NCBI RefSeq assembly: GCF_019753045.1
Contig: NZ_JAIELN010000007.1
Location: forward strand, 124,001 to 188,000
Reading direction: 5' to 3'
Length of the DNA: 64,000 nt
Source: Hyphomicrobium sp.
Lineage (GTDB): Bacteria; Pseudomonadota; Alphaproteobacteria; Rhizobiales; Hyphomicrobiaceae
Part shown: piece by piece, positions 1 through 8,700 of the stretch
Layout: each line of letters opens with the position of its first letter
Position numbering within the stretch: the first letter of the stretch is position 1
The notes under the pieces: model-generated
What the model was told of the DNA's origin: nothing
Databases searched by the model: none
What the model saw: only the letters and a program-made list of their open reading frames with translations
Position numbers and translations under genes: made by a program

Positions 1-2
1 GC

Positions 3-389
3 GTCGAAGGTACGGCGTGGGCCAATATCGAAGGCCACATAGCCGCCGCATTCCCGGGTGTCGTCCACGAGTACGGCGCAACGATCCGCCCGAAGTCGGC
101 GAAGTTCCTGACCGTCCCTCTGCCTGCCGCTCTCGATGGACGCGGCGTACCCCTGAAACGCTCGGCCCGCGATTGGCAGCACACGTTCGTCGCCAAGAGC
201 CGTGCCGGCAACCTGATCATTTTCCAGAGGCGGGGCTCGTCGGTAGTCCCGCTTTACGTGCTGAAGACCGAGGTCAAGATCCCGCCACGGCTCGGCATGC
301 GGACGACGCTCGACGCGGGCATCCCGTATTTCGTTGACCGCGCTGCAGACCAAGTAGTGAAGGCGATGCTCAAAGGAGCGAGCGCATGA
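3..389 (+). CDS. Phage neck / tail-completion protein (HK97 gp10-like), 5'-truncated
   Basis: The reading frame is open from the left edge and ends at TGA 387-389, giving 128 residues without a start codon. Features seen are HEYGATIRPK followed by a hydrophobic run, a pattern common in small proteins of the HK97 gp10 / tail-completion type that join head and tail. Its stop overlaps the ATG of the next gene (ATGA), indicating translational coupling. The position directly before a tail-terminator-like gene and the tail tube fits. The assignment rests on this motif and gene order; sequence similarity in this family is weak. Confidence 0.6.
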   Translation, partial: VEGTAWANIEGHIAAAFPGVVHEYGATIRPKSAKFLTVPLPAALDGRGVPLKRSARDWQHTFVAKSRAGNLIIFQRRGSSVVPLYVLKTEVKIPPRLGMRTTLDAGIPYFVDRAADQVVKAMLKGASA

Positions 390-901
390 CGACGATGACC
401 GGCGACAGCATCAGGCTGCGCATACTGAACGCTATCAAGGACGCCGCCAAGGCGATCGATGTGCCGGACACGACCGATCCGAATTACGTGGCAGGTCCGG
501 CGGACTGGCCGTTGAAGTTCTCGACCGTGGCGCTCGGTCCGCTGGGAGACGAGGACAACCGCAAGCGCTACTCGCTCGGCATCGTGCCGGGACCTGAGAA
601 GCACTCGCACCTGTTCCCGTTCATCGTCTGCGATCAGCAGATCGGCCTCGAGTTCCGGGCGACGAAGAACAAGGGCGACGACGATCCGCTGGTCATGGCT
701 GAGCACCTGATGACAGTCGTCAAGCGCCTCGCCCTGAAGGACAAGCAGTGGACCGGTCTCGCGATCGACACGGAGCTCGTCAACAACGAGATCGACCTCG
801 TGAGTTTCGGGGACCGCTCGATCGTCGGCGTGCTTTTCATCGTGGTCAAATACCGCCACTCGCAGTTCGATCCGAGAGATCCAGACGCCAGCATAATCTG
901 A
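386..901 (+). CDS. Tail-terminator-like minor tail protein
   Basis: This 171-residue soluble protein starts at the ATG overlapping the previous stop. It has no membrane segment or recognisable catalytic motif. Proteins of this size between a gp10-like protein and the tail tube in long-tailed phages are usually the tail terminator, which caps the finished tube. That role is inferred from position rather than from a motif. The downstream gap holds an operator palindrome and a possible promoter. Confidence 0.5.
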   Translation: MTTMTGDSIRLRILNAIKDAAKAIDVPDTTDPNYVAGPADWPLKFSTVALGPLGDEDNRKRYSLGIVPGPEKHSHLFPFIVCDQQIGLEFRATKNKGDDDPLVMAEHLMTVVKRLALKDKQWTGLAIDTELVNNEIDLVSFGDRSIVGVLFIVVKYRHSQFDPRDPDASII

Positions 902-937
902 GCTGGGCCGATTACGCACCGGACGCCGTGACTTTCG

Positions 938-965
938 TTGCGCTGTATGTGCATTTGCAATTAAT
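938..965 (+). promoter_or_regulatory. Possible promoter overlapped by an operator palindrome
   Basis: TTGCGC (938-943), a 16-bp spacer, then ATTAAT (960-965). The -10 lies inside the 956-969 palindrome, so a bound protein would block it. The 16-bp spacing matches the other phage promoters; the -10 itself is unlike theirs. Confidence 0.3.
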
Positions 966-969
966 TGCA
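956..969. promoter_or_regulatory. Operator-like palindrome, exact copy
   Basis: TGCAATTAATTGCA, extended symmetrically to TTGCAATTAATTGCAA (955-970). It lies 26 bp upstream of the GTG start at 996. This is the leftmost copy of the phage-wide repeat. Confidence 0.85.
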
Positions 970-995
970 ATTGTCAAGACAGCGAGGAGAGATCC

Positions 996-1256
996 GTGCG
1001 CAAGCCTGTTCGCCTAGCGAAGAAGCCCGAAGAAAAGCTCGAGAAGGAAGTGCCCGAACCCACGCTCGTGGACGAGCCGTTCCTGCCGAACATCATTTTG
1101 GCTGAACCCGTGAAAGTCGAAGCGCCTGCTCCGGCTCCCAAGCCTGTCGCCAAAGCCGCTACTGCACCGCAGCCCGTCAGCCAGAACAACGGCGACGGCT
1201 ACGGATCAGGCGGCGTCTATCGGTCCATCGGAGGCGGCAAGCGCATCAAGTGCTGA
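996..1256 (+). CDS. Small Pro/Ala/Lys-rich phage protein of unknown function
   Basis: This 86-residue protein starts at GTG 996, chosen because of the GAGGAGAG ribosome-binding site just upstream. The N-terminal half is highly charged (KKPEEKLEKEVPEP), the middle is an Ala-Pro run and the C-terminal end is Gly-rich and ends in KC. This looks like a flexible or disordered protein. It lies between the tail terminator and tail tube genes, so it is expressed with structural genes. No family is recognised. Confidence 0.6.
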   Translation: MRKPVRLAKKPEEKLEKEVPEPTLVDEPFLPNIILAEPVKVEAPAPAPKPVAKAATAPQPVSQNNGDGYGSGGVYRSIGGGKRIKC

Positions 1257-1288
1257 CCGCCGCACCAACCAAGGAAAGGTGCTCCTAA

Positions 1289-2056
1289 ATGGCTATCAAA
1301 GTTAGAAGTTCGCATTTCGTCGGTACGTCGAAGGTCTTCGGCCGTGAGAAGGACGCTCTTGCAGCCATCCTGCGCGGCCTCGCAGCCGACAACGCGGTGA
1401 TCGCCGTCAGAACGGCTATCGCTGACGAGTCGCTCGCCATCTCTGGCCTGAAGTTTACCGACAACTCGACCGGTACTGCAGGTACGGCCGTCGGCTCTCC
1501 TGCGCTTCCGAAGGAGGCTATCGCTGCAACCGGTTCGCTCGGTGCCGATCTCGCGGCGTTCAACGCTGCCATCAGCAAGTTGACGAACGCTATGGCCGTC
1601 ATCACCGGCCGGGCGAACACGCTCCGCGCTGTCGTCGGTCTGCCGAACCTCGTGTCTGCAGGTACCGTCGCAACCGCGGGCACGATCCCGGCACAGGACA
1701 AGTCGGTCGCGGGCGCCAGCGGCTCTTCGGCTGCTTCGTTCGTAAGCGCCAAGGCAGTCCTCGAGAAGGTCTCGGCCAACCTCGGTCGCCTCGTCGAAGG
1801 CGTCAACGACACGCTCGTTGCTTTCGGTGCCCCCGCGATCCCGACGGACGTCGAAGCTCCGATCTCGGCAACTGGCGTCCTATCGCCGGGTACCGCGGTC
1901 GCTGCCGCCGCCACCGGTTCGGTCGCTCTATCGAAGGCTGATGCCGACGCGTTCCTGGCAAAGACCGCGAACGACGTCGCAACCATCGCAGCACTCTGGG
2001 TCGCTCGCGTCGACACGCTCGCCGTCGCGCCGCTCAAAGTTGTCGCTGGCAAGTAA
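1289..2056 (+). CDS. Alanine-rich phage protein of unknown function, tail region
   Basis: This 255-residue protein starts at ATG 1289, preceded by AAGGAAAGG. The composition is strongly biased to Ala, Val, Thr and Ser, with no Cys or Trp in its first two thirds. Alternating hydrophobic stretches suggest helices packed as a soluble or particle-associated protein. It lies directly upstream of the tail tube gene in the same operon, so a structural or assembly role is likely. I recognise no domain. Confidence 0.65.
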   Translation: MAIKVRSSHFVGTSKVFGREKDALAAILRGLAADNAVIAVRTAIADESLAISGLKFTDNSTGTAGTAVGSPALPKEAIAATGSLGADLAAFNAAISKLTNAMAVITGRANTLRAVVGLPNLVSAGTVATAGTIPAQDKSVAGASGSSAASFVSAKAVLEKVSANLGRLVEGVNDTLVAFGAPAIPTDVEAPISATGVLSPGTAVAAAATGSVALSKADADAFLAKTANDVATIAALWVARVDTLAVAPLKVVAGK

Positions 2057-2085
2057 CAACTCGCTCGAAAACGGAGAACTGAGAT

Positions 2086-3690
2086 ATGTCGGTTAAACTT
2101 ACGCGACGGGCAGTCGTTCAGGCCCAGATCGAAAGCGCCTACGGCGTCCCGGAGACGCTCGGTGTCGACGACGGCCTCCTGGTCGCTGAGCCCGAGTACA
2201 CCATCAACCCGACGACGCTCGAACGTAACATCGCGACGCCCGACCTTTCGCCCGAAGCCGTCGTGCTCGGCCGTAAGCTCGCGTCGATGACGTTCCAGAC
2301 CGAGCTTCGCGGCAACGGTAAGGCCACCGGCAATGCTGCCGATGCGCCGATCATCGCCCGCCTGTTCCGCGCTTGCGGTTACTCGATGACGGAAGTCAAG
2401 TCGCCTGAAGTCCACGGTCCATTCCAGATCGGCCAGCATGGCACGGTCGTCGACTGGGCGGTTGCTTCGGGTACGGCGGCAACGGCTGTGCTGACCTTCA
2501 CGGCTCAGCCTGACGACGCTGCCACCGTGGAAGTTGCGGGCAAGACTTACACGTTCCAGATGGCGCTCACCAACGTGGCCGGCAACGTCCTCATCGGCGC
2601 TGCTCTGGCTGACACGATCCAGAACCTGCTCAACGCCATCAACGGCGCTGGCATGCCTGGTACGGCCTACGCCGCTGCAACCGTCAAGCACGCGCTTGTC
2701 AGTGCGACCGCTACCGCAACCGCTCTCACGGTAACCGCCGTCTCGCCCGGTTCGGCCGGTAACGCGCTCACTGTGGCCTCGTCCGGCACAGACGCGGTCT
2801 GGGGAGCAACTACGCTCGCTGGCGGCACGAACGTCGCGTCGAACACAGACTTCATCGGTTACGCGATCGAAGTCGTAACGGGAGGTGCTTCGGGTGATGC
2901 CGAGGTGCAGGTCGTTGTCGCCGCTTCGCCGAGGCAGGCAGCTCACACGTACGGCCCGTTCGTCGTCACCAGCGGTCAGCCGGTAACTGTCGACAACGGC
3001 CTCGAGCTGACGCCGACCTTCACTGGCGATCTGGTCGTCGGAGAACGCTGGAGCTTCTGGCTCCTGCCTATCGGCCTTCGTCTCGATCCGGTCTCGGACA
3101 ACTTCGAGTCCGTGACGCTCGCAATGAACAAGGACGGCGTGCTGCACACGATGCCGGGCGCCTTCGGTACATTCGAGATCACGGCAGAAGCCGGCCAGTA
3201 CGCGTCGATCAACTGGACGTTCACGGGTACGTGGGTCGATCCGATCGACGCTCCGCTCGCGGTGCCGAACTACGAGAAGACACTGCCCGCTCAGGTCGAG
3301 TTGGCCCGTCTGCGTATCGACAACTTCTACGCCATCGTTGCCAAGTTCACCTACGACCAGGCGAACGAAATCAACGTCCGGCCCGACGTGTCGAGCGCTG
3401 AAGGCTACATCGGTACACGTATTACGTCGCGTGCTCCGAAGGGCGGCATCGATCCTGAAGCCGATAGCGTCGCCAACCACGACTTCTGGGGACGTCTCGG
3501 CGCTGCGAAGCGCATGCCGTTCCAGATGCGCGTGGGCAAGAACGCCGGTAACATCGTGTGGATGGTAGCGCCGTCTACGCAGTACACCGGCCTGACCTAC
3601 CAGGACCGCGACGGCATCCTGTCGTACGATGCAGAGCTGAAGTTCTCGCGCTACAACGGTAACGACGAGTTCATGCTGTTCTTCATGTAA
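2086..3690 (+). CDS. Major tail tube protein with an inserted Ig-like/beta domain
   Basis: This 534-residue protein starts at ATG 2086. The N-terminal part (LTRRAVVQAQIESAYGVPET) resembles the opening of many siphovirus tail tube proteins, and the C-terminal 200 residues are beta-rich. An Ala/Thr/Val-rich block at about residues 125-235 looks like an inserted surface domain of the kind often found decorating phage tail tubes, and makes the protein longer than the usual 200-350 residues. It is followed by an operator copy and a strong terminator, so it ends a transcription unit. The call is based on these features and on its place before the tail chaperones and tape measure. Confidence 0.7.
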   Translation: MSVKLTRRAVVQAQIESAYGVPETLGVDDGLLVAEPEYTINPTTLERNIATPDLSPEAVVLGRKLASMTFQTELRGNGKATGNAADAPIIARLFRACGYSMTEVKSPEVHGPFQIGQHGTVVDWAVASGTAATAVLTFTAQPDDAATVEVAGKTYTFQMALTNVAGNVLIGAALADTIQNLLNAINGAGMPGTAYAAATVKHALVSATATATALTVTAVSPGSAGNALTVASSGTDAVWGATTLAGGTNVASNTDFIGYAIEVVTGGASGDAEVQVVVAASPRQAAHTYGPFVVTSGQPVTVDNGLELTPTFTGDLVVGERWSFWLLPIGLRLDPVSDNFESVTLAMNKDGVLHTMPGAFGTFEITAEAGQYASINWTFTGTWVDPIDAPLAVPNYEKTLPAQVELARLRIDNFYAIVAKFTYDQANEINVRPDVSSAEGYIGTRITSRAPKGGIDPEADSVANHDFWGRLGAAKRMPFQMRVGKNAGNIVWMVAPSTQYTGLTYQDRDGILSYDAELKFSRYNGNDEFMLFFM

Positions 3691-3694
3691 GTCG

Positions 3695-3708
3695 TGCAGT
3701 TAATTGCA
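3695..3708. promoter_or_regulatory. Operator-like palindrome, one mismatch
   Basis: TGCAGTTAATTGCA starts 4 bp after the tail tube stop codon and lies just before a terminator. Confidence 0.7.
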
Positions 3709-3717
3709 AGAATTGTG

Positions 3718-3749
3718 AGAGGCTCGGGAAACCGGGCCTCTTCATTTTT
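3718..3749 (+). terminator. Rho-independent terminator after the tail tube gene
   Basis: A 10-bp stem (AGAGGCTCGG with CCGGGCCTCT, one G-U pair) closed by a GAAA tetraloop is followed by TCATTTTT. It separates the tail tube gene from the 3848-4773 cassette. Confidence 0.85.
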
Positions 3750-3775
3750 AGGTAAGTATAATTTGGGGTATTTAA

Positions 3776-3805
3776 TTGCACTCGTTCGGCACCGACCGAC
3801 TTTAA
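3776..3805 (+). promoter_or_regulatory. Probable promoter of the 3848-4773 cassette
   Basis: TTTAATTGCACTCGTTCGG carries a half operator (TAATTGCA) merged with a -35 (TTGCAC), then TCGTTC as in the promoters at 35,837 and 40,232. The -10 is unclear (CTTTAA or TTTAAG at 18-19 bp), so the exact start is uncertain. Confidence 0.45.
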
Positions 3806-3847
3806 GACGAAAGGAAGTTTCAACGTCTGAACGGTACAGAGCTAGTC

Positions 3848-4201
3848 ATGAAGCAGGAAACAAAAGACGCGATTAAGGGAGTGGTGGTCCTTGCGGGTGT
3901 GGCCTGGTTCGTCACCGGCATCTACAAGGAGTTGAAGAAGCCGGACCCTATTCTGCAGGGCGATATACATCCTTGCTTTGCAGCTGGCGGTAAAGGCTTG
4001 GCCGCGGTCGAGGAGTACATTCGCGAGAAGCGAGGGACGCACGCCTACACGGTCACGATTTCCAACTGTGAAGAGAATGGCCAGCATCGTTGGACGGTGA
4101 TCGCCAACGGCGACAAGATCGATTGGAAGCTCGTCAAGTACATGGGCTACTACGACCAAACGACATGCAAGCCGACGATAGACTGGATTGGAGGCGCCTA
4201 A
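3848..4201 (+). CDS. Membrane-anchored phage protein of unknown function (possible moron)
   Basis: This 117-residue protein has one N-terminal hydrophobic segment (about residues 10-27, VVVLAGVAWFVTGIY) followed by a charged domain containing three cysteines. The N-terminus carries KQETKDAIK before the segment, consistent with an anchor facing the periplasm. The gene lies in a cassette with its own terminator upstream and probable promoter, inside the tail operon, as morons often do. Its stop overlaps the next start (TAATG). A role at the host envelope such as superinfection exclusion is speculation. Confidence 0.6.
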   Translation: MKQETKDAIKGVVVLAGVAWFVTGIYKELKKPDPILQGDIHPCFAAGGKGLAAVEEYIREKRGTHAYTVTISNCEENGQHRWTVIANGDKIDWKLVKYMGYYDQTTCKPTIDWIGGA

Positions 4202-4524
4202 TGAGAAACATTGCAGCGGCACTGATCCTGCTTGCGACGCCAGCCATCGCTCAGGAGTTCGAGCCGATGGGCAAGGAGCAGGAAGCTGAAGCCATGCCGC
4301 TCCAACGGGAGCTGGCGACCTGCTGGAATAAGACGACAGCTAAGCCGTACAAGACCGATGCAGACCTCTTGCAGATGATCGAAGTCGACGTCATCGAGAA
4401 GTGCGGCTCGATAGCAGCGAGGCTCAAGGCTGTGCTCGGCACGTCCAGGATGGAAGCCTTCATCGCTGAACTGACGAACGCCACCTGGGCAACGCATCCG
4501 GGTTCAGAAGACAACCTGCTCTAG
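4201..4524 (+). CDS. Secreted small phage protein of unknown function
   Basis: This 107-residue protein starts at ATG 4201, overlapping the previous stop. The start is supported by a clean Sec signal peptide (AALILLATPAIA then QE), predicting a mature periplasmic protein of about 90 residues. The mature part is acidic with two cysteines (positions about 40 and 67) that could form a disulfide. Together with the membrane protein before it, it forms a two-gene envelope-directed unit within the moron-like cassette. No family is recognised. Confidence 0.6.
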   Translation: MRNIAAALILLATPAIAQEFEPMGKEQEAEAMPLQRELATCWNKTTAKPYKTDADLLQMIEVDVIEKCGSIAARLKAVLGTSRMEAFIAELTNATWATHPGSEDNLL

Positions 4525-4584
4525 TGGCCTCTGAGTGACCCGCCCGGCTTGACCTGAAGAGCAAGGTCAGCGCCGAATGCCGCA

Positions 4585-4773
4585 ATGAGCGGCTACGTCA
4601 CCAAAGTCTATATCGTCCAGAAGTTTGATCGCGACGGCACACCCAGAGAGGTGATTGCCGCGAAGCTGACGTTTTCCTCCGCCCACCAGCTGGCGAAGGA
4701 CAATGCTCCCGCCAAGGTGATCTTCGCGATCGCCGACAAGACCCTCCAGGTGAACGTCCCGGCGCACGAGTGA
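4585..4773 (+). CDS. Small phage protein of unknown function
   Basis: This 62-residue protein starts at ATG 4585. The ribosome-binding site is weak. The sequence alternates hydrophobic and charged residues (YVTKVYIVQKFDRDG) as in a small beta-alpha fold. It is the last gene of the cassette, followed by an operator copy and a promoter. Coding is likely but not certain. Confidence 0.45.
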   Translation: MSGYVTKVYIVQKFDRDGTPREVIAAKLTFSSAHQLAKDNAPAKVIFAIADKTLQVNVPAHE

Positions 4774-4784
4774 GCCACCCGATG

Positions 4785-4798
4785 TGCAATTAATTGCA
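4785..4798. promoter_or_regulatory. Operator-like palindrome, exact copy
   Basis: TGCAATTAATTGCA overlaps the -35 of the promoter for the tail chaperone operon. Confidence 0.85.
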
Positions 4799-4821
4799 AA
4801 TGTCGGCTGTTCGGGTACGGT
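4794..4821 (+). promoter_or_regulatory. Promoter for the tail chaperone/tape measure operon
   Basis: TTGCAA (4794-4799), a 16-bp spacer and TACGGT (4816-4821) followed by G, the spacing seen in the early-arm promoters. The -35 is the right half of the operator palindrome, which suggests direct control by the protein that binds it. Confidence 0.55.
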
Positions 4822-4859
4822 GCTGCATCGACAACCGCCAACAGCCCTGGAGGCAGATC

Positions 4860-5354
4860 ATGGCAATTAAAGCGCTGACCCTGAGCGAGACGTTCGAGCA
4901 TGTCTCGGATACCGACCCGAGCAAGATCAAGAAGACGGTACCGGTCGATCCCAAAGATCCTGCCAAGGGCACGAAGGAAGAAGTCACGATCGAGGAAGGT
5001 GCGACCGTATTCGGCCTGAAGCCGCTCGACGTGTTCCTGATGGGCCACATCTACGACAACGCCTCGACGCTCACCGGCAAGCAGGGCTCGGAAGACATCG
5101 GCATTCACACGCGCGTCAACCAGACGAACATCGAAGCCGTCAAGTTTGGCCTCGCGTACTTCAAGAACTTCAAGGACGAGAAAGGCAATGACCTCGTCGT
5201 GAAGCCTGTGAAGGCGCACGTCAACGGCCGCGAGTACGACGCGGCGTCCGACGAGACGCTCAAGCATCTCGGCAACCGGCTGATCGCCGAGCTCGCCCGC
5301 GAGATCAAAGAGAAGTCCGAAGTCACCAAGGACGACGAAAAAAACTCCGACTAG
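4860..5354 (+). CDS. Tail assembly chaperone (gpG-type, short form)
   Basis: This 164-residue protein starts at ATG 4860, preceded by GGAGG, rather than at an earlier in-frame ATG produced by the operator palindrome. It lies directly upstream of the tape measure gene. Near its 3' end is A AAA AAC in the correct phase, and the -1 frame is open straight into the next reading frame. This is the arrangement of lambda G/GT-type chaperones, which coat the tape measure protein during tail assembly. The fold is not recognisable from motifs; the call rests on position and the frameshift signal. Confidence 0.78.
   Translation: MAIKALTLSETFEHVSDTDPSKIKKTVPVDPKDPAKGTKEEVTIEEGATVFGLKPLDVFLMGHIYDNASTLTGKQGSEDIGIHTRVNQTNIEAVKFGLAYFKNFKDEKGNDLVVKPVKAHVNGREYDAASDETLKHLGNRLIAELAREIKEKSEVTKDDEKNSD
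5339..5345 (+). other. Programmed -1 ribosomal frameshift site (A AAA AAC)
   Basis: The codons GAA AAA AAC at 5337-5345 present the classic X XXY YYZ heptamer. A -1 slip continues CTC CGA CTA GGC into the 5375-5773 frame with no stop, giving a fusion of about 304 residues. Without the slip, translation ends at TAG 5352-5354. Confidence 0.75.
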
Positions 5355-5773
5355 GCATCAGCGCGATCCGTCGGATGCCCGACCGGCAATGCACCGGTTG
5401 CACGCGACAGAAGGAATGGGGGTGCGAGGCCAAACGTTGGCGCACTCCCAATCCAGACGAACCGGACGGCAAGGAGAACTGGGTCAAGCCAGCCTACTTG
5501 TCCGTCTCGCTGGGGGATGAAGAAAGCTTCGCCTGCCCTCGGCAAACGATACGCGAACACCCGGCCGCCTGGTCGAAAATGCTGATGTTCTACTCGATGT
5601 TCTCGAAGGGGCATCTGCCGGACAAGGGAGCGATCGTCGACCAGTCGAACGTGATGATCCAGCTGTTCCGGATCATCGAAGAAGCGAACGCAGAATGCGA
5701 TCGCGAGGAGAGAGAACGGGAGCAACGGCGCCAATCGCGTGAAGCGAACAAGCCCGGTGCCCGCAGAAGGTGA
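5345..5773 (+). CDS. Tail assembly chaperone extension (gpT-type), made by -1 frameshift
   Basis: This frame has an ATG at 5375 but no ribosome-binding site near it, which supports expression only as the C-terminal part of the frameshift product. The extension is about 142 residues. It has CTGC soon after the ATG and further cysteines about 8 and 43 residues on, a possible metal site, and ends in a very charged helix (REEREREQRRQSRE). In lambda the T part recruits the tail tube subunit to the tape measure; the same role is inferred here. It ends 9 bp before the tape measure start. Confidence 0.7.
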   Translation, partial: LRLGISAIRRMPDRQCTGCTRQKEWGCEAKRWRTPNPDEPDGKENWVKPAYLSVSLGDEESFACPRQTIREHPAAWSKMLMFYSMFSKGHLPDKGAIVDQSNVMIQLFRIIEEANAECDREEREREQRRQSREANKPGARRR

Positions 5774-5782
5774 GGGTCAACG

Positions 5783-8700
5783 GTGGCGGCAAGCGCGGGA
5801 GAGCTCGAGTTCCTTGTGAAGATGCGAGACGATGCGTCCGCAGCTTTCAAGCGCTTGTCCGACGCCGTCAACCAGACCGCCAAGACGTCCGACACTCTCA
5901 GCAAGTCGAACGATAGCGCCGCCAAGTCATTCGATCAGCTCATTGCGAAGGCCAAGGAAGCCGCCGGCGCTCTCGCTGGCGTCTGGGCCTCGAACAAGGT
6001 CGCGAAGACCAGCATCGCCGCCTTCTCCGAGTATGAGAAGGGCCTGACGAGTGTCGCGCAGACCACGGGCCAGACGAAGGCCGGACTGGCTGAGTTCGAG
6101 GGCGAGTTCAACAAGCTCAGCAAAGAGCTGAACATCGTACCGGTCGACAAGCTGGAGCACTTCTCCGAGATCGCGGGCCAGCTCGGCCTGCGTGGCGCCA
6201 AGGACATCCTGACGTTCACGTCGAATGCCGCCAAGCTGTCTACCGTGCTGAAGGTCACTGATGACGGCGTCACTGCAATCGGCCGAATGCTGTTCGCAAC
6301 CGGCGAGCTCGAGCACAAGGGCGGCCAGGCTGTCACCGATTTCGGTAACGCTCTTGCCGCCGTCAAGCCGCAGACCAAGGCGACCGCCGAAGAACTGGTT
6401 CAGTTTGCATCGTCTCTCGGCACGAACACGGCACAGTTCCGCATTGCGTCGGAGTCTCTGCTCGGTCTCGGTGCGACTGCGGCTCAGGTGAACTTGCCGC
6501 TGCAGGTCACTGGTACGGCTGTCGGCCGCGCTTTCACGCAGCTGAAGGACGCCGCGCTCTCCGGTTCGCAGGGCATGCAGCAGATTACGCGAGCGACCGG
6601 CGTCACGCAGGAGCAGCTCCAGGACCTGTTGAAGTCCAAGCCGGAGGAAGCCTTCCTCGTCCTGCTCGAGGCGATCAAGAAGACGAACAAGGAAGGGTCG
6701 TCGACCCCGTTGCTGGCTTCGCTGACGTTGCAAGGCGCCGAGTACAACCGCGTCTTCACGTCGTTGTCCGAGAACATCGACACCGTCCGAGAAAAGATTG
6801 CGCTAGCGAAGCAAGGGTCGAAGGGCGGCGGCACGCTCGACCGGATGTTCGGTGACTTCCAGGAGTCGACGTCCGGCTCAACGGCGGGCCTGACCCGCGC
6901 GTTCGAGGGTGTCGTCCGTGACATCGGCAAGGCGCTCGCCCCGCTGTACAACGCCATCGTTACGCCGATTACGGCCGCCTTGGACGCTGTCGACGTAGCG
7001 TTCCGCGCGTTTGACAAGGTGACAGCCGGCTGGGGTCCAACGATCGTCACGTCGCTGGCGGTTATCGGGCCGGGCATCGCTGCTGCTGTCGGCGCTATCA
7101 AGCTGCTTGGTCCGGCTGCGCTCGGCGTCCTAAAGGCGTTTTCCGGGTGGAATGCGATCAAGGCGATCGTCAGCACCTCGCTTGCCATACTGCCAAGCCT
7201 CATCGGCGGCATTACGACGGCGTTCGGCGTACTCCGCGCCGTCATTATGACGTTCAATCCGTGGGGCGCGCTCGCCGCTGCAGCCGTGGCAGCCGCCGTG
7301 CTGATCTACGAGAACTGGGACAAGCTCAAGACCCTGCTGCCCGACTGGCTGTCGAACTCTATCGAGTACGTTGGCAGGGCGCTGTCCGACCTGTGGAATT
7401 ACATCAAGGACACGGTCAAGGGCTGGTTCGCCAGCGAAGCTGACAAGCCGGCGATCGGCGTGAAGCCCGATGAAAAGAGCCTCGAGGACACCAAGAAGAA
7501 GATCGAGGAGAAGCTCGGCGGCACGGAGCACAAGTTCACGCTCAACACCGAGCAGCTGAACGCCCTGAAGTCGCTGTCTCCGCAGATCGAAGGTCGCGTC
7601 AACCTGAACCTGCAGGATAACGCCCTCGAAGCGGCGCGCAAGCAGCTGAAGGCGGCAGGCGGCAAGTCGTTCGTTGAAGGAAACAGCGGGCTCACGGTAA
7701 CGGAAGAAGACGTCCGTCGGGCCGAGAAGATTTACGAATACCAGAAGAAGATCGCTGAGAACCCGCTATTCGAGCAGACGCAAAGCCTGAACGACCAGAT
7801 CGCTGAAGCACAGGCGCTCACGGCGGAAGCCAAGAACGAGCTGGAGATCCGCAAGGAGATCCGTGACACCGCCAACCGGACGGGTATCGAAGAAGAGAAA
7901 ATTACCGCCGAGATCAGCTCGCGGATGCGTTTGCTGCAGCAGTCGCAGCAGCGTTCGGCGCTTATCGATCAGGCGCGGACGATCCAGGATCAGGTCCGTT
8001 CGCTAGGCGCTGTCACGGCGCAGGAGAAGTCGCGCGCCGACATCATCAAGCAGATCAATGATTTCGAACGCGAGCACGGCAAGCTCCTGGATGCCGACAA
8101 GCAGAAGCTCGTCGATATGCTGGCGACGTACAACCAGCAGGCCGAAGCCGTTCGCCTCCTGAACTCGCTAGATCCGCGCGGCCAGGCCGAGCAGCGCTAC
8201 CAGTCGGAACTGAAGACGCTCGAGGTGCTGCGGCAGCAGAACCAGATCAGCGAGCAGATGTACCGCACGTCGGTGCAGCGTCTGAACTATCAGCGCTCGC
8301 AGAACGACCCGACGACGAGGCACATTCAGGACCTTCGTGATGAACTGCGTTTGTCGTCGATGTACGGCGACCAGCAGAAGATCGAGCAGATCGCGCTGCA
8401 GGAGCGGAATACGCTGCAGCAGCAGGGCGTCGTTCTCACGAAGCAGCTCAATGAGCAGATCGAGCGTTACGCCAAGGCGAAGGTCGAGGCTGACCGGGCG
8501 AACAACTCGGGCTTGCAGGGCTGGGCGAAGGCTCAGGGCACGATCGAAGACAACCTGAACAAGATCCAGGAGAACTTCGCCGACGGTCTTGCCGACGCGA
8601 TCACCGGGGCTTTGTCGGGCCAGCGTGGCGGCTTCCGTCAGATGCTTGCGAACATGGGCAAGCAGATGCTCTCGATGGGCGTCCGCCAGATGATGGCGCA

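Noticed and set aside
1285-3480. 731-residue open frame on the - strand
   Set aside because: It is antisense to the tail tube and neighbouring genes, is Arg/Asp-rich as expected from high-GC complementary codons, and has no ribosome-binding site or motif. The same holds for the long - strand frames at 9,284-10,528, 11,277-12,560, 12,512-13,732, 15,894-17,570 and 31,307-32,446.
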